Shown here in pieces: positions 44,319 to 54,379 of a stretch of 64,000 nt of DNA. The notes beneath the pieces are model-generated. The model saw only the letters and a program-made list of their open reading frames with translations. It had not been told where the DNA came from and searched no databases. Within the stretch, counting starts at the first letter, position 1. Each line of letters begins with the position of its first letter. Position numbers and translations under genes: made by a program. The DNA comes from Desulfovibrionaceae bacterium (GTDB lineage: Bacteria > Desulfobacterota > Desulfovibrionia > Desulfovibrionales > Desulfovibrionaceae), in assembly GCA_029011315.1 (NCBI GenBank), contig JAQXLA010000015.1, forward strand, positions 41,752 to 105,751, in the 5' to 3' direction.

Positions 44319-46184
44319 ATGTTTGACGATATGATGCTTGAAAAAGAAGCCGGTGGACGCCATCTTTTGCTCGGCAATGAAGCTATTGTTCGAGGGGCTC
44401 TGGAAGCAGGCGTCAATGTGGTGACCTGTTATCCTGGAACACCGTCTTCTGAAGTTCCCGATCTGTTTTATCATCTTCAGTCTTGCGGCCGATACAGGAT
44501 GGAATATTCCGTTAATGAAAAGGTCGCTGTTGAAGTGGCAGCCGGCGTCGCTTTGGCAGGAGGCATGTCATTGACGACCATGAAGCATGTTGGCGTAAAT
44601 GTCGCTGCCGATCCGCTCTTTACTTCCTGTTATATTGGTATGCCTGGTGGCATGGTGTTGATGTCCGCTGACGATCCTCTGTGTCATTCCAGTCAAGATG
44701 AGCAGGATAACCGAACATACGCCCGCTTTATGGGAATGCCCTGTCTGGAGCCTGCGACGGCTCAGGAAGCCAAGGACATGACAAAGGAAGCGTTCCTTAT
44801 GGCGAGGGAACTTCAGCAGCCTGTCATGCTACGTACTACGACTCGAGTCAGTCATCTGAGAGGAGCTGTGACTTTTGGCGATCTTGGGGAACCTGCGAAG
44901 ACTGTTCCGTTTGAGAAAAATCCCATGCGCTTTGTTCCGGTTCCGGCTGTTGCCAGTCGTCGCCACTATAATCTCGAGGAGCAATTGGCGAAAGCTTTGG
45001 AAAAATCCGAGCATTCTCCTTGGAACAGCACGTCTGGAAGTGGTCGAATTGGTGTCATTGCCAGCGGTATCGGGCGTGCCTATCTGGCCGATGCTCTTGC
45101 GGAACAGGGATGGGAGGACCGGATCCGGATTTTGGAACTCGGCTTTACATGGCCGCTGCCGAAGAAAAAGATCAGCGATTTCCTGGCAGAATGCGATAAA
45201 GTTTTGGTGATTGAAGAACTTCGTCCTCTTGTCGAAGACGCTGCCAGAGCCATTGCCCAGGAATGTGGTCTTCAAACGGCAATTTTCGGCAAGGGAAAAT
45301 ATCTGACGCCTTTCGGCGAATATTCTACGGTGCTGGTTGCCAGGGCATTGGCAGATTTTCTGGGAGAATCGCTGCCTGAGAGAAAAGCGGAGGGACTCCC
45401 TGATATTTCTGCATTGCCCGGCCGTCCTCCGAATCTGTGTTCCGGATGCTCACATCGCGCCGTATACTATGCTGCACGCAAGGTTTTTGGAGATGAGGCC
45501 GTATATTCCAGTGATATCGGCTGTTATACTCTTGGCATCATGCCACCTTTGCGCACTGCAGATTTTCTGCTCTGCATGGGATCATCCATTTCTGCGGGAA
45601 GCGGTTTTGCCATGATGGATGATCGTCCAGTCGTCGGGTTTATTGGCGATTCTACTTTTTTCCATTCCGGAATGACGGGACTGGCAAATGCCGTATTTAA
45701 TCGTCATAATATGCTGTTGGTGATTCTGGATAACGGCACGACTGCCATGACTGGCCATCAGCCTAATCCTGGCGTCGCATCTCCCGTGCTTGGCGGATCC
45801 TGCGAACATCTGGATATCGAGGCTGTCGTACGAAGTCTCGGTGTGAACGATGTTGAAAAAGTCAAGCCTTTCAATGTCAATGCGACGATCAAGACTTTTG
45901 AGGCCATGAAGCAGCGCACCGGAGTCCGTGTTATTATTGCGGAAGAACCCTGTATGCTGTTCGCCAGAAGAACCTTAAAACAGCAGAAGCCGCAAGTCGC
46001 GTATGTAGCACAGCAGGGAGAAAAAGCCGTTTCCTGTCTGAATGATCTGGCATGCCCGGCTTTCCGCAGAGAAAAAGATGAACAGGGCAAGGATATTGTA
46101 GGTGTTGACGAATCGCAGTGCGTTGGATGCATGGTGTGTTTGCAGATTGCTCCAACGGCTTTCAAGGCACGGAAGCGGAGCTGA
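44319..46184 (+). CDS. iorA: Indolepyruvate:ferredoxin oxidoreductase alpha subunit, reduced Fe-S motifs
   Basis: A 621-residue alpha subunit that oxidatively decarboxylates aryl pyruvates to aryl-acetyl-CoA with ferredoxin. The N-terminal LLLGNEAIVRGALEAG, the YPGTPSSEVPD pocket and the thiamine diphosphate site GDSTFFHSG with NGTTAMTGHQPNPG are intact. The C-terminal ferredoxin part is reduced: only Cys573 and Cys579 remain of the first cluster region, and Cys601, Cys604 and Cys607 of the second, with Ala611 in place of the fourth cysteine before Pro. GGAG lies ten bases before the ATG. Followed directly by iorB. Confidence 0.92.
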   Translation: MFDDMMLEKEAGGRHLLLGNEAIVRGALEAGVNVVTCYPGTPSSEVPDLFYHLQSCGRYRMEYSVNEKVAVEVAAGVALAGGMSLTTMKHVGVNVAADPLFTSCYIGMPGGMVLMSADDPLCHSSQDEQDNRTYARFMGMPCLEPATAQEAKDMTKEAFLMARELQQPVMLRTTTRVSHLRGAVTFGDLGEPAKTVPFEKNPMRFVPVPAVASRRHYNLEEQLAKALEKSEHSPWNSTSGSGRIGVIASGIGRAYLADALAEQGWEDRIRILELGFTWPLPKKKISDFLAECDKVLVIEELRPLVEDAARAIAQECGLQTAIFGKGKYLTPFGEYSTVLVARALADFLGESLPERKAEGLPDISALPGRPPNLCSGCSHRAVYYAARKVFGDEAVYSSDIGCYTLGIMPPLRTADFLLCMGSSISAGSGFAMMDDRPVVGFIGDSTFFHSGMTGLANAVFNRHNMLLVILDNGTTAMTGHQPNPGVASPVLGGSCEHLDIEAVVRSLGVNDVEKVKPFNVNATIKTFEAMKQRTGVRVIIAEEPCMLFARRTLKQQKPQVAYVAQQGEKAVSCLNDLACPAFRREKDEQGKDIVGVDESQCVGCMVCLQIAPTAFKARKRS

Positions 46185-46186
46185 AT

Positions 46187-46786
46187 ATGAATCGTATTCG
46201 TATTTATATGACTGGTGTCGGAGGGCAGGGGACGTTAACGGCAACGACGCTGCTGTCCAGGATCGCCGTTGATGAAGGCGTTGATGTCGTAGCCGGTGAA
46301 ATTCATGGGATGGCTCAGCGTGGCGGTGTTGTCGAGTCTACTGTTTTGATGGGCGGCTGGAAAAGTCCGAAATTGGATCTTGGTGAAGCTGATATCGTTC
46401 TTGGCTTCGAACCGCTCGAAGCTTTGCGCGGATTGCGCTATCTCCGCCAGGGCGGTTATGTTTTCGGATCTTCTGACGCAATTCCGACTCCCGGCATGTC
46501 TTCAGGTAAAGAAAAGGGACCGTCTTACGGAGAAATTATCAATTTTGTTAAAAAGTCATCTTCAAAAGCATGGTTTTTTCCTGCCAGAACGATCGGGTTG
46601 GAATTAGGCTCACCTCAATGCGGCAACAACATTCTTTTAGGAGCGTTGTGCGCTTCAAATTTGCTTCCATTTGGTCTTGAAGCGTTGGAAAGAGGAATCT
46701 GCCGCTATCTTCCGGGCAAGTTGCAAGCCTGCAATATTGAAGCTGCGCGGCGCGGTGCAGCGTTGCTGACTGAGAGCCTTCTGTAG
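46187..46786 (+). CDS. iorB: Indolepyruvate:ferredoxin oxidoreductase beta subunit
   Basis: A 199-residue gamma-type subunit of a 2-oxoacid oxidoreductase that pairs with IorA. It has IYMTGVGGQGTLTATTLL, then GMAQRGGVVES and the acidic ADIVLGFEPLEALRGLRYL. It begins two bases after iorA with a GCGGAG site that lies inside the iorA end, so the two are co-translated. Length is normal. Confidence 0.93.
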   Translation: MNRIRIYMTGVGGQGTLTATTLLSRIAVDEGVDVVAGEIHGMAQRGGVVESTVLMGGWKSPKLDLGEADIVLGFEPLEALRGLRYLRQGGYVFGSSDAIPTPGMSSGKEKGPSYGEIINFVKKSSSKAWFFPARTIGLELGSPQCGNNILLGALCASNLLPFGLEALERGICRYLPGKLQACNIEAARRGAALLTESLL

Positions 46787-46842
46787 CAATACGGGCGGAT
46801 CCGTGATTGTCGTCCTGTGCAATTGCGTTCCGCCCGGTTTTT

Positions 46843-48432
46843 ATGGCGAATATGAATTTGACCTTTGAAGATCGAATGGACTATTTGGAAACATTGCGTG
46901 ACATTGCCGCTGCGATGGGGCCCAGACACGCCTTTCAAGCGTCTCTCAGGCTCTTGCTGGAAACGCTGGCTGCACGTCATGGCTTTCTTCGTCCTCACTT
47001 GGTAATTTTTGATCCGGAGACAGCCACGCTTCGCCTATGCGTTGCGGAAGAAGCGGCCGTATCTACAAATGCAGTATATCGTCCAGGTATGGGAGTGACG
47101 GGCCAGGTTTTTTCTTCAGGCAAGCCGGTCGTCATTGAGCGGTTAAAGGATAGCCCGGAATTTCTTGGCAAATTTTTTCGAAGAACCGAAGATGAACTTG
47201 ATACGCTTTCCTTTATCAGTGTGCCTGTGCTGACGCCAAATCCTGAGCCGGATACGGATGGAGATACGCGAAGGGTCATCGGGGTGCTAAGTGTCGATAC
47301 GCAGCGGGCGTCTGTGCAGGAATTGAAAGCACAGCGTCTTTTTTTGGAAGTTGTGGCGGGACTCATTGCTGCAAGAGCAGCGTATCTTCAGGAAAGCATG
47401 AGACAAACACATGCTGTTGAGGACTATCTTTCCGGAGCCGTTCCTCATAGCCTTACAGCATATTCTCCGGTTATGAAAACGCTGATGCGCTGTGCGGAGC
47501 AGATGGCTGGCACACGCCTGCCTTTGTTTTTGACCGGTACTCAGGGATGCGGTAAGGGCTATCTTGCTGTATGGATTCATGAAAAAAGCGGCAGAGGCGG
47601 TATGGATCCTGTTCGCTATAAGGTTCCTGATCTCGGTAAAGTTGCGGATCCTGCCGGTTTTGATATCAAGATCGAACGGGAGCTGTTCGGATACCGAAAA
47701 GGATCTTTTCCCGGAGCGGAAAGAACACATAAGGGCTTGATAGAACTTGCGAACTGCAGCACGCTGATTATCGAAGACATCGATCGCCTGTCAAAACGTC
47801 TTCAGGAACGTTTGCTTGTTTGTATGCGGGAACAGCAGGTTCTGCGTGCCGGTGGAGGAGAACCTGTAGCGATAGATGTCCGTTTTCTGTTTTCATCGCA
47901 AATGTCTGGTCATGAATTGATAGATGAAGGGTTTCTGATTGACGACCTGTCTCAGATGCTTATGGAACATTGCCTGGAATGTCCTGCACTGAGCGAACGT
48001 CGTGAAGATATCATTCCCTTAGCTGAACAGATTTTGACGCAGATTGCGACGGAAAATGGTGAATCCGTTAAGCGACTGTCAGAAAATCTGGGCAGAATAT
48101 TTCAGAACTATGATTGGCCGGAAAATATTCATGAAATGTCGCATTGCCTGCGCGTTGCAGTCAATAACAGCGGAGATGCTCTGGAATTGACCCAGGAGCA
48201 TTTGCCTTATGAACTGAAAAAGAATGAAGTCAGCTGCGGTCCACGTCGATCCTTTGGGGATGCTGTGGAGGCATTTGAAAAACAGCTTTTGGAAGATGCG
48301 TTACAGCGTTCACATGGCAATATGCTGCAGGCTGCCCGGGATTTGCAGGCCAGCTACCGAATTGTAAATTATAAAGTCAAGAAATACGGTCTTGATCTGC
48401 GCTGTTTTCAGGATCCTGAACTGAAACGATGA
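46843..48432 (+). CDS. NifA-like GAF/AAA+/HTH regulator with degenerate ATPase
   Basis: A 529-residue protein built like a sigma-54 activator: GAF domain (about 15-180), AAA+ domain (about 200-450) and a Fis-type helix-turn-helix at the end (SHGNMLQAARDLQASYRIVNYK). The AAA+ core is altered: Walker A is GTQGCGKG at 232-239, GAFTGA is GSFPGA at 287-292, Walker B reads IIEDID instead of FLDEIG, the arginine-finger region GFLIDDLSQMLMEH (363-376) has no arginine, and WPGNVREL is WPENIHEM. ATP hydrolysis is therefore doubtful. It follows iorB and may regulate it. Confidence 0.8.
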   Translation: MANMNLTFEDRMDYLETLRDIAAAMGPRHAFQASLRLLLETLAARHGFLRPHLVIFDPETATLRLCVAEEAAVSTNAVYRPGMGVTGQVFSSGKPVVIERLKDSPEFLGKFFRRTEDELDTLSFISVPVLTPNPEPDTDGDTRRVIGVLSVDTQRASVQELKAQRLFLEVVAGLIAARAAYLQESMRQTHAVEDYLSGAVPHSLTAYSPVMKTLMRCAEQMAGTRLPLFLTGTQGCGKGYLAVWIHEKSGRGGMDPVRYKVPDLGKVADPAGFDIKIERELFGYRKGSFPGAERTHKGLIELANCSTLIIEDIDRLSKRLQERLLVCMREQQVLRAGGGEPVAIDVRFLFSSQMSGHELIDEGFLIDDLSQMLMEHCLECPALSERREDIIPLAEQILTQIATENGESVKRLSENLGRIFQNYDWPENIHEMSHCLRVAVNNSGDALELTQEHLPYELKKNEVSCGPRRSFGDAVEAFEKQLLEDALQRSHGNMLQAARDLQASYRIVNYKVKKYGLDLRCFQDPELKR

Positions 48433-48552
48433 AAACTATTTGATTCAGGAATTTTTTATTCTTCAGTTTTTATGCGGCTTATCGTATAAGAGGCTTGACG
48501 GAAACTCAGTAAACACACGAAACTTTTTCGGATTGAATTGAACGGAGGAAGC

Positions 48553-49428
48553 ATGTTTTTTCAAGACGTCATCCTCACCCTGCAGCGGTATTGGGCAAGC
48601 CGCGGGTGTGTTATCGCTCAGCCCATGGATATTGAATGCGGTGCCGGAACATTCAATCCTTCGACATTTCTACGTGTCCTTGGTCCGGAACCATGGAATG
48701 CCGCATATGTTGAGCCGTCGCGTCGTCCTACGGACGGAAGATATGGAGAAAATCCGAATCGCCTTCAGCACTACTTTCAATTTCAGGTCATTCTCAAGCC
48801 TTCACCGGAAAATGTACAGGATCTCTATCTCGATAGCCTGAGGGCACTTGGCATTCATCCAGAACAGCACGATATCCGTTTTGTAGAGGATGACTGGGAA
48901 TCCCCCACGCTTGGAGCCTGGGGTCTTGGCTGGGAAGTGTGGCTGAACGGTATGGAAGTTTCGCAGTTTACCTATTTCCAGCAGGTCGGCGGCATTGACT
49001 TGTCTCCTGTCAGTGCCGAGATTACCTACGGTCTTGAACGCTTGACCATGTATCTGCAGGGAAAGGATTCTGTCTACGATTTGCAGTGGAACGAACATGT
49101 GACCTACGGTCAGATGTATCACGATAACGAAGTCGAGCAGTCCAAATATAATTTTGAATGCAGCGATGCTTCTATGCTGCTGCATCATTTCGGAGAGTTT
49201 GAATCGGAATGTCTCAGGCTTGTAGAAGAGGGCTTGCTGCGACCGGCTTATGATTACTGTCTGAAATGTTCGCATACATTCAATCTGCTCGATGCGCGGG
49301 GGGCGATTTCTATTACGGAAAGAACTGCATATATCGCCAGAGTGAGGAATCTCGCTTCCCGAATTGCCAAACTGTATGTTCAGCAGCGTGAAGAGATGGG
49401 GTATCCCATGCTCGGAGGAAACAACTGA
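48553..49428 (+). CDS. glyQ: Glycyl-tRNA synthetase alpha subunit
   Basis: A 291-residue alpha chain of the alpha2beta2 bacterial glycyl-tRNA synthetase. The start [20 protein letters not shown] and the blocks [24 protein letters not shown] (two segments) and [19 protein letters not shown] are diagnostic. GGAGG lies four bases before the ATG; a frame five codons longer is less likely. The stop overlaps the glyS start (TGATG). Confidence 0.97.
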   Translation: MFFQDVILTLQRYWASRGCVIAQPMDIECGAGTFNPSTFLRVLGPEPWNAAYVEPSRRPTDGRYGENPNRLQHYFQFQVILKPSPENVQDLYLDSLRALGIHPEQHDIRFVEDDWESPTLGAWGLGWEVWLNGMEVSQFTYFQQVGGIDLSPVSAEITYGLERLTMYLQGKDSVYDLQWNEHVTYGQMYHDNEVEQSKYNFECSDASMLLHHFGEFESECLRLVEEGLLRPAYDYCLKCSHTFNLLDARGAISITERTAYIARVRNLASRIAKLYVQQREEMGYPMLGGNN

Positions 49429-51512
49429 TGCCTACGTTTATTCTTGAAATTGGCGTTGAAGAAATGCCGGCTCGTGTTTTAGAGAATACTGAACGGGAGC
49501 TGAAAACGTTTTTTACGCAGCGTCTTGAGGACGCAGGCTATACGGATTTCGTCGTATCTGCTTTTTCTACGCCTCGCAGAGCGTTGGTGAAGGTTGAAAA
49601 CCTATCAGAATATCAGCCTGTCAGAGAAGAGACTGTTTCCGGTCCTCCAGCCCGTATTGCCTATGATGCGAACGGGAATCCAACCAAGGCCGCAGAGGGA
49701 TTTGCTAAAAATCTCGGAATCAGCGTCACGGATTTGATTACTGTCAGTACCCCGAAGGGCGAGTATCTGGCAGGAGTACGTAAAAGCGGAGGCATTCCCA
49801 CACAGGCAGTGTTGCAGGAAATAAGTCCGTCAGTAATGAACAACTTGTCCTTTCCCAAGAAAATGCACTGGGGCAGTTTGAGCGCACTGTTTATACGGCC
49901 TATACGCTGGATTGTGGCTTTATTCGGTCAGGATGTCGTGTCATTCGAATACGCAGGCGTCACTTCAGGACGAAGCACATGCGGGCACCGCGTGCATGGC
50001 TTTGGCCCCTTTGAAGCACAGAATGCAGATATGCTGGAGAATGTCATCAATGTACAGGGGCATATCGTTTTGAGTGCTTCAGAACGCCGCGCGAGCATTA
50101 TTGAAGGTGGAAACAGTCTTGCTCAGAAGCAGGGAGGGCGTGTTATTTGGATGGATTCCCTGCTGGATGAAGTTACTGGACTGTCCGAAACACCTGTGCC
50201 GCTTCTCGGCAATATCGATCCAGTTTATCTGGAACTGCCCCGAGAAGTTTTGCTCACCAGCATGCAGGTGCATCAGAAAAGCTTCGGCATAGAAAATAGC
50301 GATGGCAAAATTCTTCCGTATTTTCTGACTGTTTTGAATTTGCATCCTGAAAAGGAAGAAGTTGTCCGTAAGGGATGGGAACGTGTTCTCCGCGCCAGAT
50401 TGGAAGACGCCCGATTTTTCTGGAAAAGTGATCTTGAGGATACATTTGATCATTGGCTGGAGAAATTGGACAATGTTATTTTCTTGGCACCTCTCGGAAG
50501 CATGGGAGATAAATCGCGCCGTATTGCCGCCTTGTGCACAGCTCTTGCTCGTGAACTCGGCATGGATGAAGAGAAAGCTGCACGTGCAGGACGGTTGTCC
50601 AAGGCTGATCTCATGTCAGCTATGGTCAATGAGTTCGATACGCTTCAAGGTATTATGGGCGGTATTTATGCTGCCTATAAGGGAGAAGCCCCTGAAGTCG
50701 CCGCAGCTGTTTCGGAACAGTATCTTCCGGCAGGCCCTGATACCACTGTGCCTACTTCCGATTTCGGCGCAATTCTTTCCATTGCAGACAAAGCAGATAC
50801 GCTGGCCGGATGTTTCGGCCTGGATATGATGCCAACGGGTACGGCTGACCCGTATGCCTTGCGCCGGTGCGCTTTGGGTATTATCCGCATCATGCTGGAT
50901 CGTGGCTGGAGTTTAAATATTGCCGATCTGTTCGCCAGAGCTCGATCTTTATACGGAGATCGTTCCTGGAAGCTGAATGAATCGGTTGCTTTGCAGAAGT
51001 TGATGGAATTTTTTGAAGGTCGTGCCAAGAATCATTTCTTGACGCTTGGCTTTGAGACACTTCAGGTTGAAGCTGTTCTCGCGTCAGGAGGATCCGATAT
51101 TCCATCTGATGTCAAGCGGCTGAAAGCTTTGAAGCTTTTTTCGGAATCCGATACGTTTGAAGCAGCGATTCAGACCTTTAAACGTGTGGAAAATATCATC
51201 AGAAAGCAGGGCAGCGGACGTTTTGATCTGGATGGTTCCATCGATGTCTCATTGTTGCAGGAACCGGCAGAAAGAGAACTTGCAAACTGCCTTGAAACGT
51301 TTTCCGAGGCTTATGAACAGGCATTCAAAATGGGAGATTATGACAAGACTCTGACTCTGCTGTCCGAACTTCGTCCCCATGTGGATGCCTTGTTTGAAAA
51401 TGTTATGGTGATGTGTGAAGATCAGAACCTTTGCCGCAATCGTCTTAACATGCTGCGGAAGATTGCGTTAAAAATGGAACAGTTTGCCGATTTCTCAGCT
51501 CTGCAGTATTAG
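49428..51512 (+). CDS. glyS: Glycyl-tRNA synthetase beta subunit
   Basis: A 694-residue beta chain, which binds tRNA-Gly. The start TFILEIGVEEMPARVLENTE and the LKADLMSAMVNEF-like KADLMSAMVNEFDTLQGIMGG block are typical, as is the C-terminal anticodon-binding segment with PHVDALFENVMVMCED. Translational overlap with glyQ ensures equal amounts. Confidence 0.97.
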   Translation: MPTFILEIGVEEMPARVLENTERELKTFFTQRLEDAGYTDFVVSAFSTPRRALVKVENLSEYQPVREETVSGPPARIAYDANGNPTKAAEGFAKNLGISVTDLITVSTPKGEYLAGVRKSGGIPTQAVLQEISPSVMNNLSFPKKMHWGSLSALFIRPIRWIVALFGQDVVSFEYAGVTSGRSTCGHRVHGFGPFEAQNADMLENVINVQGHIVLSASERRASIIEGGNSLAQKQGGRVIWMDSLLDEVTGLSETPVPLLGNIDPVYLELPREVLLTSMQVHQKSFGIENSDGKILPYFLTVLNLHPEKEEVVRKGWERVLRARLEDARFFWKSDLEDTFDHWLEKLDNVIFLAPLGSMGDKSRRIAALCTALARELGMDEEKAARAGRLSKADLMSAMVNEFDTLQGIMGGIYAAYKGEAPEVAAAVSEQYLPAGPDTTVPTSDFGAILSIADKADTLAGCFGLDMMPTGTADPYALRRCALGIIRIMLDRGWSLNIADLFARARSLYGDRSWKLNESVALQKLMEFFEGRAKNHFLTLGFETLQVEAVLASGGSDIPSDVKRLKALKLFSESDTFEAAIQTFKRVENIIRKQGSGRFDLDGSIDVSLLQEPAERELANCLETFSEAYEQAFKMGDYDKTLTLLSELRPHVDALFENVMVMCEDQNLCRNRLNMLRKIALKMEQFADFSALQY

Positions 51513-51527
51513 GCAAGGCGAAACAGC

Positions 51528-51556
51528 TTGACTTGCATTGGATTTCGCTATACATA
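51528..51556 (+). promoter_or_regulatory. Putative rpsT promoter
   Basis: TTGACT, a 17-base spacer and TACATA lie between glyS and rpsT, about 65 bases before the start codon. The match is fair, and an independent promoter for a ribosomal protein gene is expected. Confidence 0.4.
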
Positions 51557-51620
51557 CCCTTTTTACAACACTCAAAATTGCCATGTTCGTGCGTGACAAG
51601 AATCAGATTCGGAGGAAAAA

Positions 51621-51893
51621 GTGGCTAATCATAAGTCTGCTCTTAAAAGACATAAGCAAAGCGAAAAACGTGCGGCTCGCAATCGCGCTGTAAAAACTCG
51701 CATCAAGACGGTCGTAAAGTCTGTCCGCAATGCTATTCGCGAGAATGATCAGGAAGCAGCGTCCAAGGCGTTAGCGCTGGCTACTTCCACGATAGACAAG
51801 GCTTCAACCAAAGGCGTTATCCACTGGAAGAAGGCTGCTCGTAAAATCTCCCGTCTTGCCAAGGCATTGAATGCTGCTAAGCAAGATGCTTAA
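51621..51893 (+). CDS. rpsT: 30S ribosomal protein S20
   Basis: A 90-residue, very basic helical protein starting [20 protein letters not shown], the S20 signature. The start codon is GTG with GGAGG five bases upstream. A non-ATG start is common for S20 genes and is part of autogenous control in E. coli. A strong terminator follows. Confidence 0.96.
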   Translation: MANHKSALKRHKQSEKRAARNRAVKTRIKTVVKSVRNAIRENDQEAASKALALATSTIDKASTKGVIHWKKAARKISRLAKALNAAKQDA

Positions 51894-51912
51894 AATACCT
51901 TCTTAGGTATAT

Positions 51913-51940
51913 AAAAAAGACCGCATAAGCGGTCTTTTTT
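51913..51940. terminator. Bidirectional terminator rpsT/recN
   Basis: Perfect 12-bp stem AAAAAAGACCGC/GCGGTCTTTTTT with loop ATAA, giving a T-run on both strands, between convergent genes. Confidence 0.93.
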
Positions 51941-51958
51941 ATTATGAAAGTAAAAAGA

Positions 51959-53521
51959 TTATTGAATGCGACCAGCCATTCTGGCCAGTTCATTTTCTCT
52001 TGCGGAACCGTCAACACGGCGGCAATGTGTTTCCGTTGATCCTTCTCCAATAATTTTTTCTACGCAGAAATGCGCTTTCGCTCTGGCAGCAAGACGTTCC
52101 CAATGGGTGACAATGAGAATCTGTCGGCGTTGTGCCATCTCTTCGAGATAATTTGCCACGTTATTCAACGTCATGCCTCCAATTCCCGCATCAATTTCAT
52201 CCAGAACGAGCAGAGCACTGTTTTCTGCCTTTAATGACAGCAGCGCAAGAAGAAATCTGGAAAGTTCTCCTCCTGATGCAATCTGCGACAATTCTCCTGG
52301 TTTTTGACCTGGATTTGGAGCCCAAAGGAATACAGGCGTTTCTTCACGATCTGCTATGCCGGATCCTTTTTGCTGCATGACACATGAAATTTCCAGATGA
52401 TCAGAAAATCCAAGCCGGATAAGAATATTTTTTACTTCTTCACATAAAAGTACTGCCTGCTCATGACGCTGCCCATTTAAACAGACTATCACATCGTTTA
52501 ATTCTGCGACTTTTTCTTCCCTTTGTTTTTTCAGATGCTTGAGATCGAGACGACCGGAATCAAGCAGTGAAAGATCTCTTTCTATTCGCTCTTTCATTTC
52601 CAGAATTTCCGGAATCGTTTTATGAAATTTTCGTTTGAGCTGAGAAAGACGAAAAAGTCGTGATTCAACAGATTCTCTATCAAGATGCGAGATGGAAGAC
52701 GCAGAGGGAAGAAGTTTTTCTTCCAAATCTTCCAGTAAGGCACGGTATGCAGATGTTTCTGTAACGTATTCCTGCAAATCGGAATCCTGTGCCAGGCATC
52801 GTTCTAGAACGCGATCCAATTCTCGAACTCTGTGAAGAAGTCCAGGTGTGTTTTCATCTCCGGAAAGAATTCGGCGCAGCTCTGCGTTTCGCCGCAGTTT
52901 GCTTTCTTCATCCCTGATGGCTTTTCTGGCTTCTTCAAGTTCAAGTTCCTCTTGAAGTTTTGGAGCAACTTCTTCAATCTCTTTCAAAACAGATTTGAGG
53001 TAGTCCTGCTGATCTTTGATGCGTCCAATTCGGTCATTGAGATTGGCAATGGCATAATCAATGTCTTCAATTTGATGCTGAAGATTTTTTTTCGTATTCG
53101 GGATCGATGAATCCGGGAGACGTTCATCAATCAAATCCGCAAGAAATGAACGCTGGAGCAATCTAGAGACTTCATGCTGTGAGGCATGGAGCATCAACGC
53201 TGCACGCAAATTACGCACTGCAGCAGCTGTAATGCTTTTTCCATCATATCGAAAAAGGCTACGGCCATTTGATGATAGCTCTCTGCGCAGACAATGTCGC
53301 TCGCCAGCATCATCGATGAACAGAGCTTCGGCAATAGCTTTTTCTGCTCCTGGACGCACCATGCTTCCTGAAGTTTTGTCTCCGAGTAAAAAATCCAAAG
53401 ATCCGATAATAAAACTTTTTCCAGATCCGGTTTCACCCGTCAGGACATTCAGTCCCTGGGAAAAATCTAACGAGACATTACGAATTAATGCAAAATCAGT
53501 AATACGGAGAGAACAGATCAT
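51959..53521 (-). CDS. recN: DNA repair protein RecN
   Basis: A 520-residue SMC-like ATPase for double-strand break repair. Walker A is GETGSGKS at 29-36, a long coiled coil fills the middle, and the C-terminal signature ASGGELSRFLLAL with VLDEIDAGIGG completes the ATPase. It is slightly shorter than the family norm of about 550, in the coiled coil. Its start overlaps the dppC stop by four bases. Confidence 0.94.
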   Translation of the reverse strand: MICSLRITDFALIRNVSLDFSQGLNVLTGETGSGKSFIIGSLDFLLGDKTSGSMVRPGAEKAIAEALFIDDAGERHCLRRELSSNGRSLFRYDGKSITAAAVRNLRAALMLHASQHEVSRLLQRSFLADLIDERLPDSSIPNTKKNLQHQIEDIDYAIANLNDRIGRIKDQQDYLKSVLKEIEEVAPKLQEELELEEARKAIRDEESKLRRNAELRRILSGDENTPGLLHRVRELDRVLERCLAQDSDLQEYVTETSAYRALLEDLEEKLLPSASSISHLDRESVESRLFRLSQLKRKFHKTIPEILEMKERIERDLSLLDSGRLDLKHLKKQREEKVAELNDVIVCLNGQRHEQAVLLCEEVKNILIRLGFSDHLEISCVMQQKGSGIADREETPVFLWAPNPGQKPGELSQIASGGELSRFLLALLSLKAENSALLVLDEIDAGIGGMTLNNVANYLEEMAQRRQILIVTHWERLAARAKAHFCVEKIIGEGSTETHCRRVDGSARENELARMAGRIQ

Positions 53522-54378
53522 AAAATACCCGCTTTATGTCTGGAGACCGGATCGATCATGTCCTGCATGCTTTCTCCAATAAGATTAAATCCCAAAACCG
53601 TACATAAAATTGCCAATCCGGGACAGATTGACATCCATGGCGCAATTTCAATGACATCTTTTCCTTCCATCAGCATATTGCCCCAGCTGGCATCAGGAGG
53701 CTGAATGCCTAATCCAAGAAAACTGAGTGAGGATTCAGTAAGAATAGCACCAGCTATTCCAAGTGTTGCAGATACCAGGACTGGCGGCATGACATTTGGA
53801 GCGATATGTTCCATCAGAATCCGAAAAGCGGATATGCCGGAAAGACGAGCTGCTGCAATGAAGTCTCTTTCACGAAGAGTAAGTGTTTCGGATCGAACAA
53901 GACGGGTGACTGCCATCCATGAGGTCAGGCCAATAACAGCCATAATTGTTGTCAGGCTTGGCTCCAGAAAAGCGATCACGCTGAGAATCAGAAAAAAAGA
54001 TGGAAAACAAAGCATGACATCTACGAAACGCATAATGATTTCATCGATAAGTCCTCCGAAATAACCTGAAATCACTCCAAAAAACATGCCGATGATAATG
54101 GAAATAGAAACGGAAATAAAACCGACCCAAAGAGAAACTCTTGCTCCGTATAGAAGCCGGGAAAAAACATCTCTTCCCAGAGAGTCAGTCCCCAGCAGAT
54201 ATTCCCGGCACGGATGTTCAAGAATAGCGTTCAAATGCAGTTCTGAAGGATCAAACGGGGCCAAAATAGGCGCGAAAATTGCTGCGATGAAAAAGGGGAG
54301 AATCAACAAGAGGCCAATGGGGAGAATACCTCCGCGTGGCAGAAGCCGGAATATTCTGAGATGAAAAACAAGTGACAT
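53518..54378 (-). CDS. Peptide/nickel ABC transporter permease DppC-type
   Basis: A 286-residue inner-membrane permease with about six hydrophobic segments. Family marks are LGTDSLGRDVFSRLLYGARVSL and the ATPase-docking region RLSGISAFRILMEHIAPNV, then SSLSFLGLGIQPPDASWGNM. It follows dppB at a one-base gap and overlaps recN. Substrate (dipeptide, oligopeptide or nickel) cannot be told. No binding protein or ATPase gene is adjacent. Confidence 0.9.
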   Translation of the reverse strand: MSLVFHLRIFRLLPRGGILPIGLLLILPFFIAAIFAPILAPFDPSELHLNAILEHPCREYLLGTDSLGRDVFSRLLYGARVSLWVGFISVSISIIIGMFFGVISGYFGGLIDEIIMRFVDVMLCFPSFFLILSVIAFLEPSLTTIMAVIGLTSWMAVTRLVRSETLTLRERDFIAAARLSGISAFRILMEHIAPNVMPPVLVSATLGIAGAILTESSLSFLGLGIQPPDASWGNMLMEGKDVIEIAPWMSICPGLAILCTVLGFNLIGESMQDMIDPVSRHKAGIL

Positions 54379-54379
54379 A

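Noticed and set aside
46843..48432. Reading the degenerate regulator as a pseudogene
   Set aside because: The frame is intact, GAF and helix-turn-helix parts are well kept, and changes are confined to ATPase positions.
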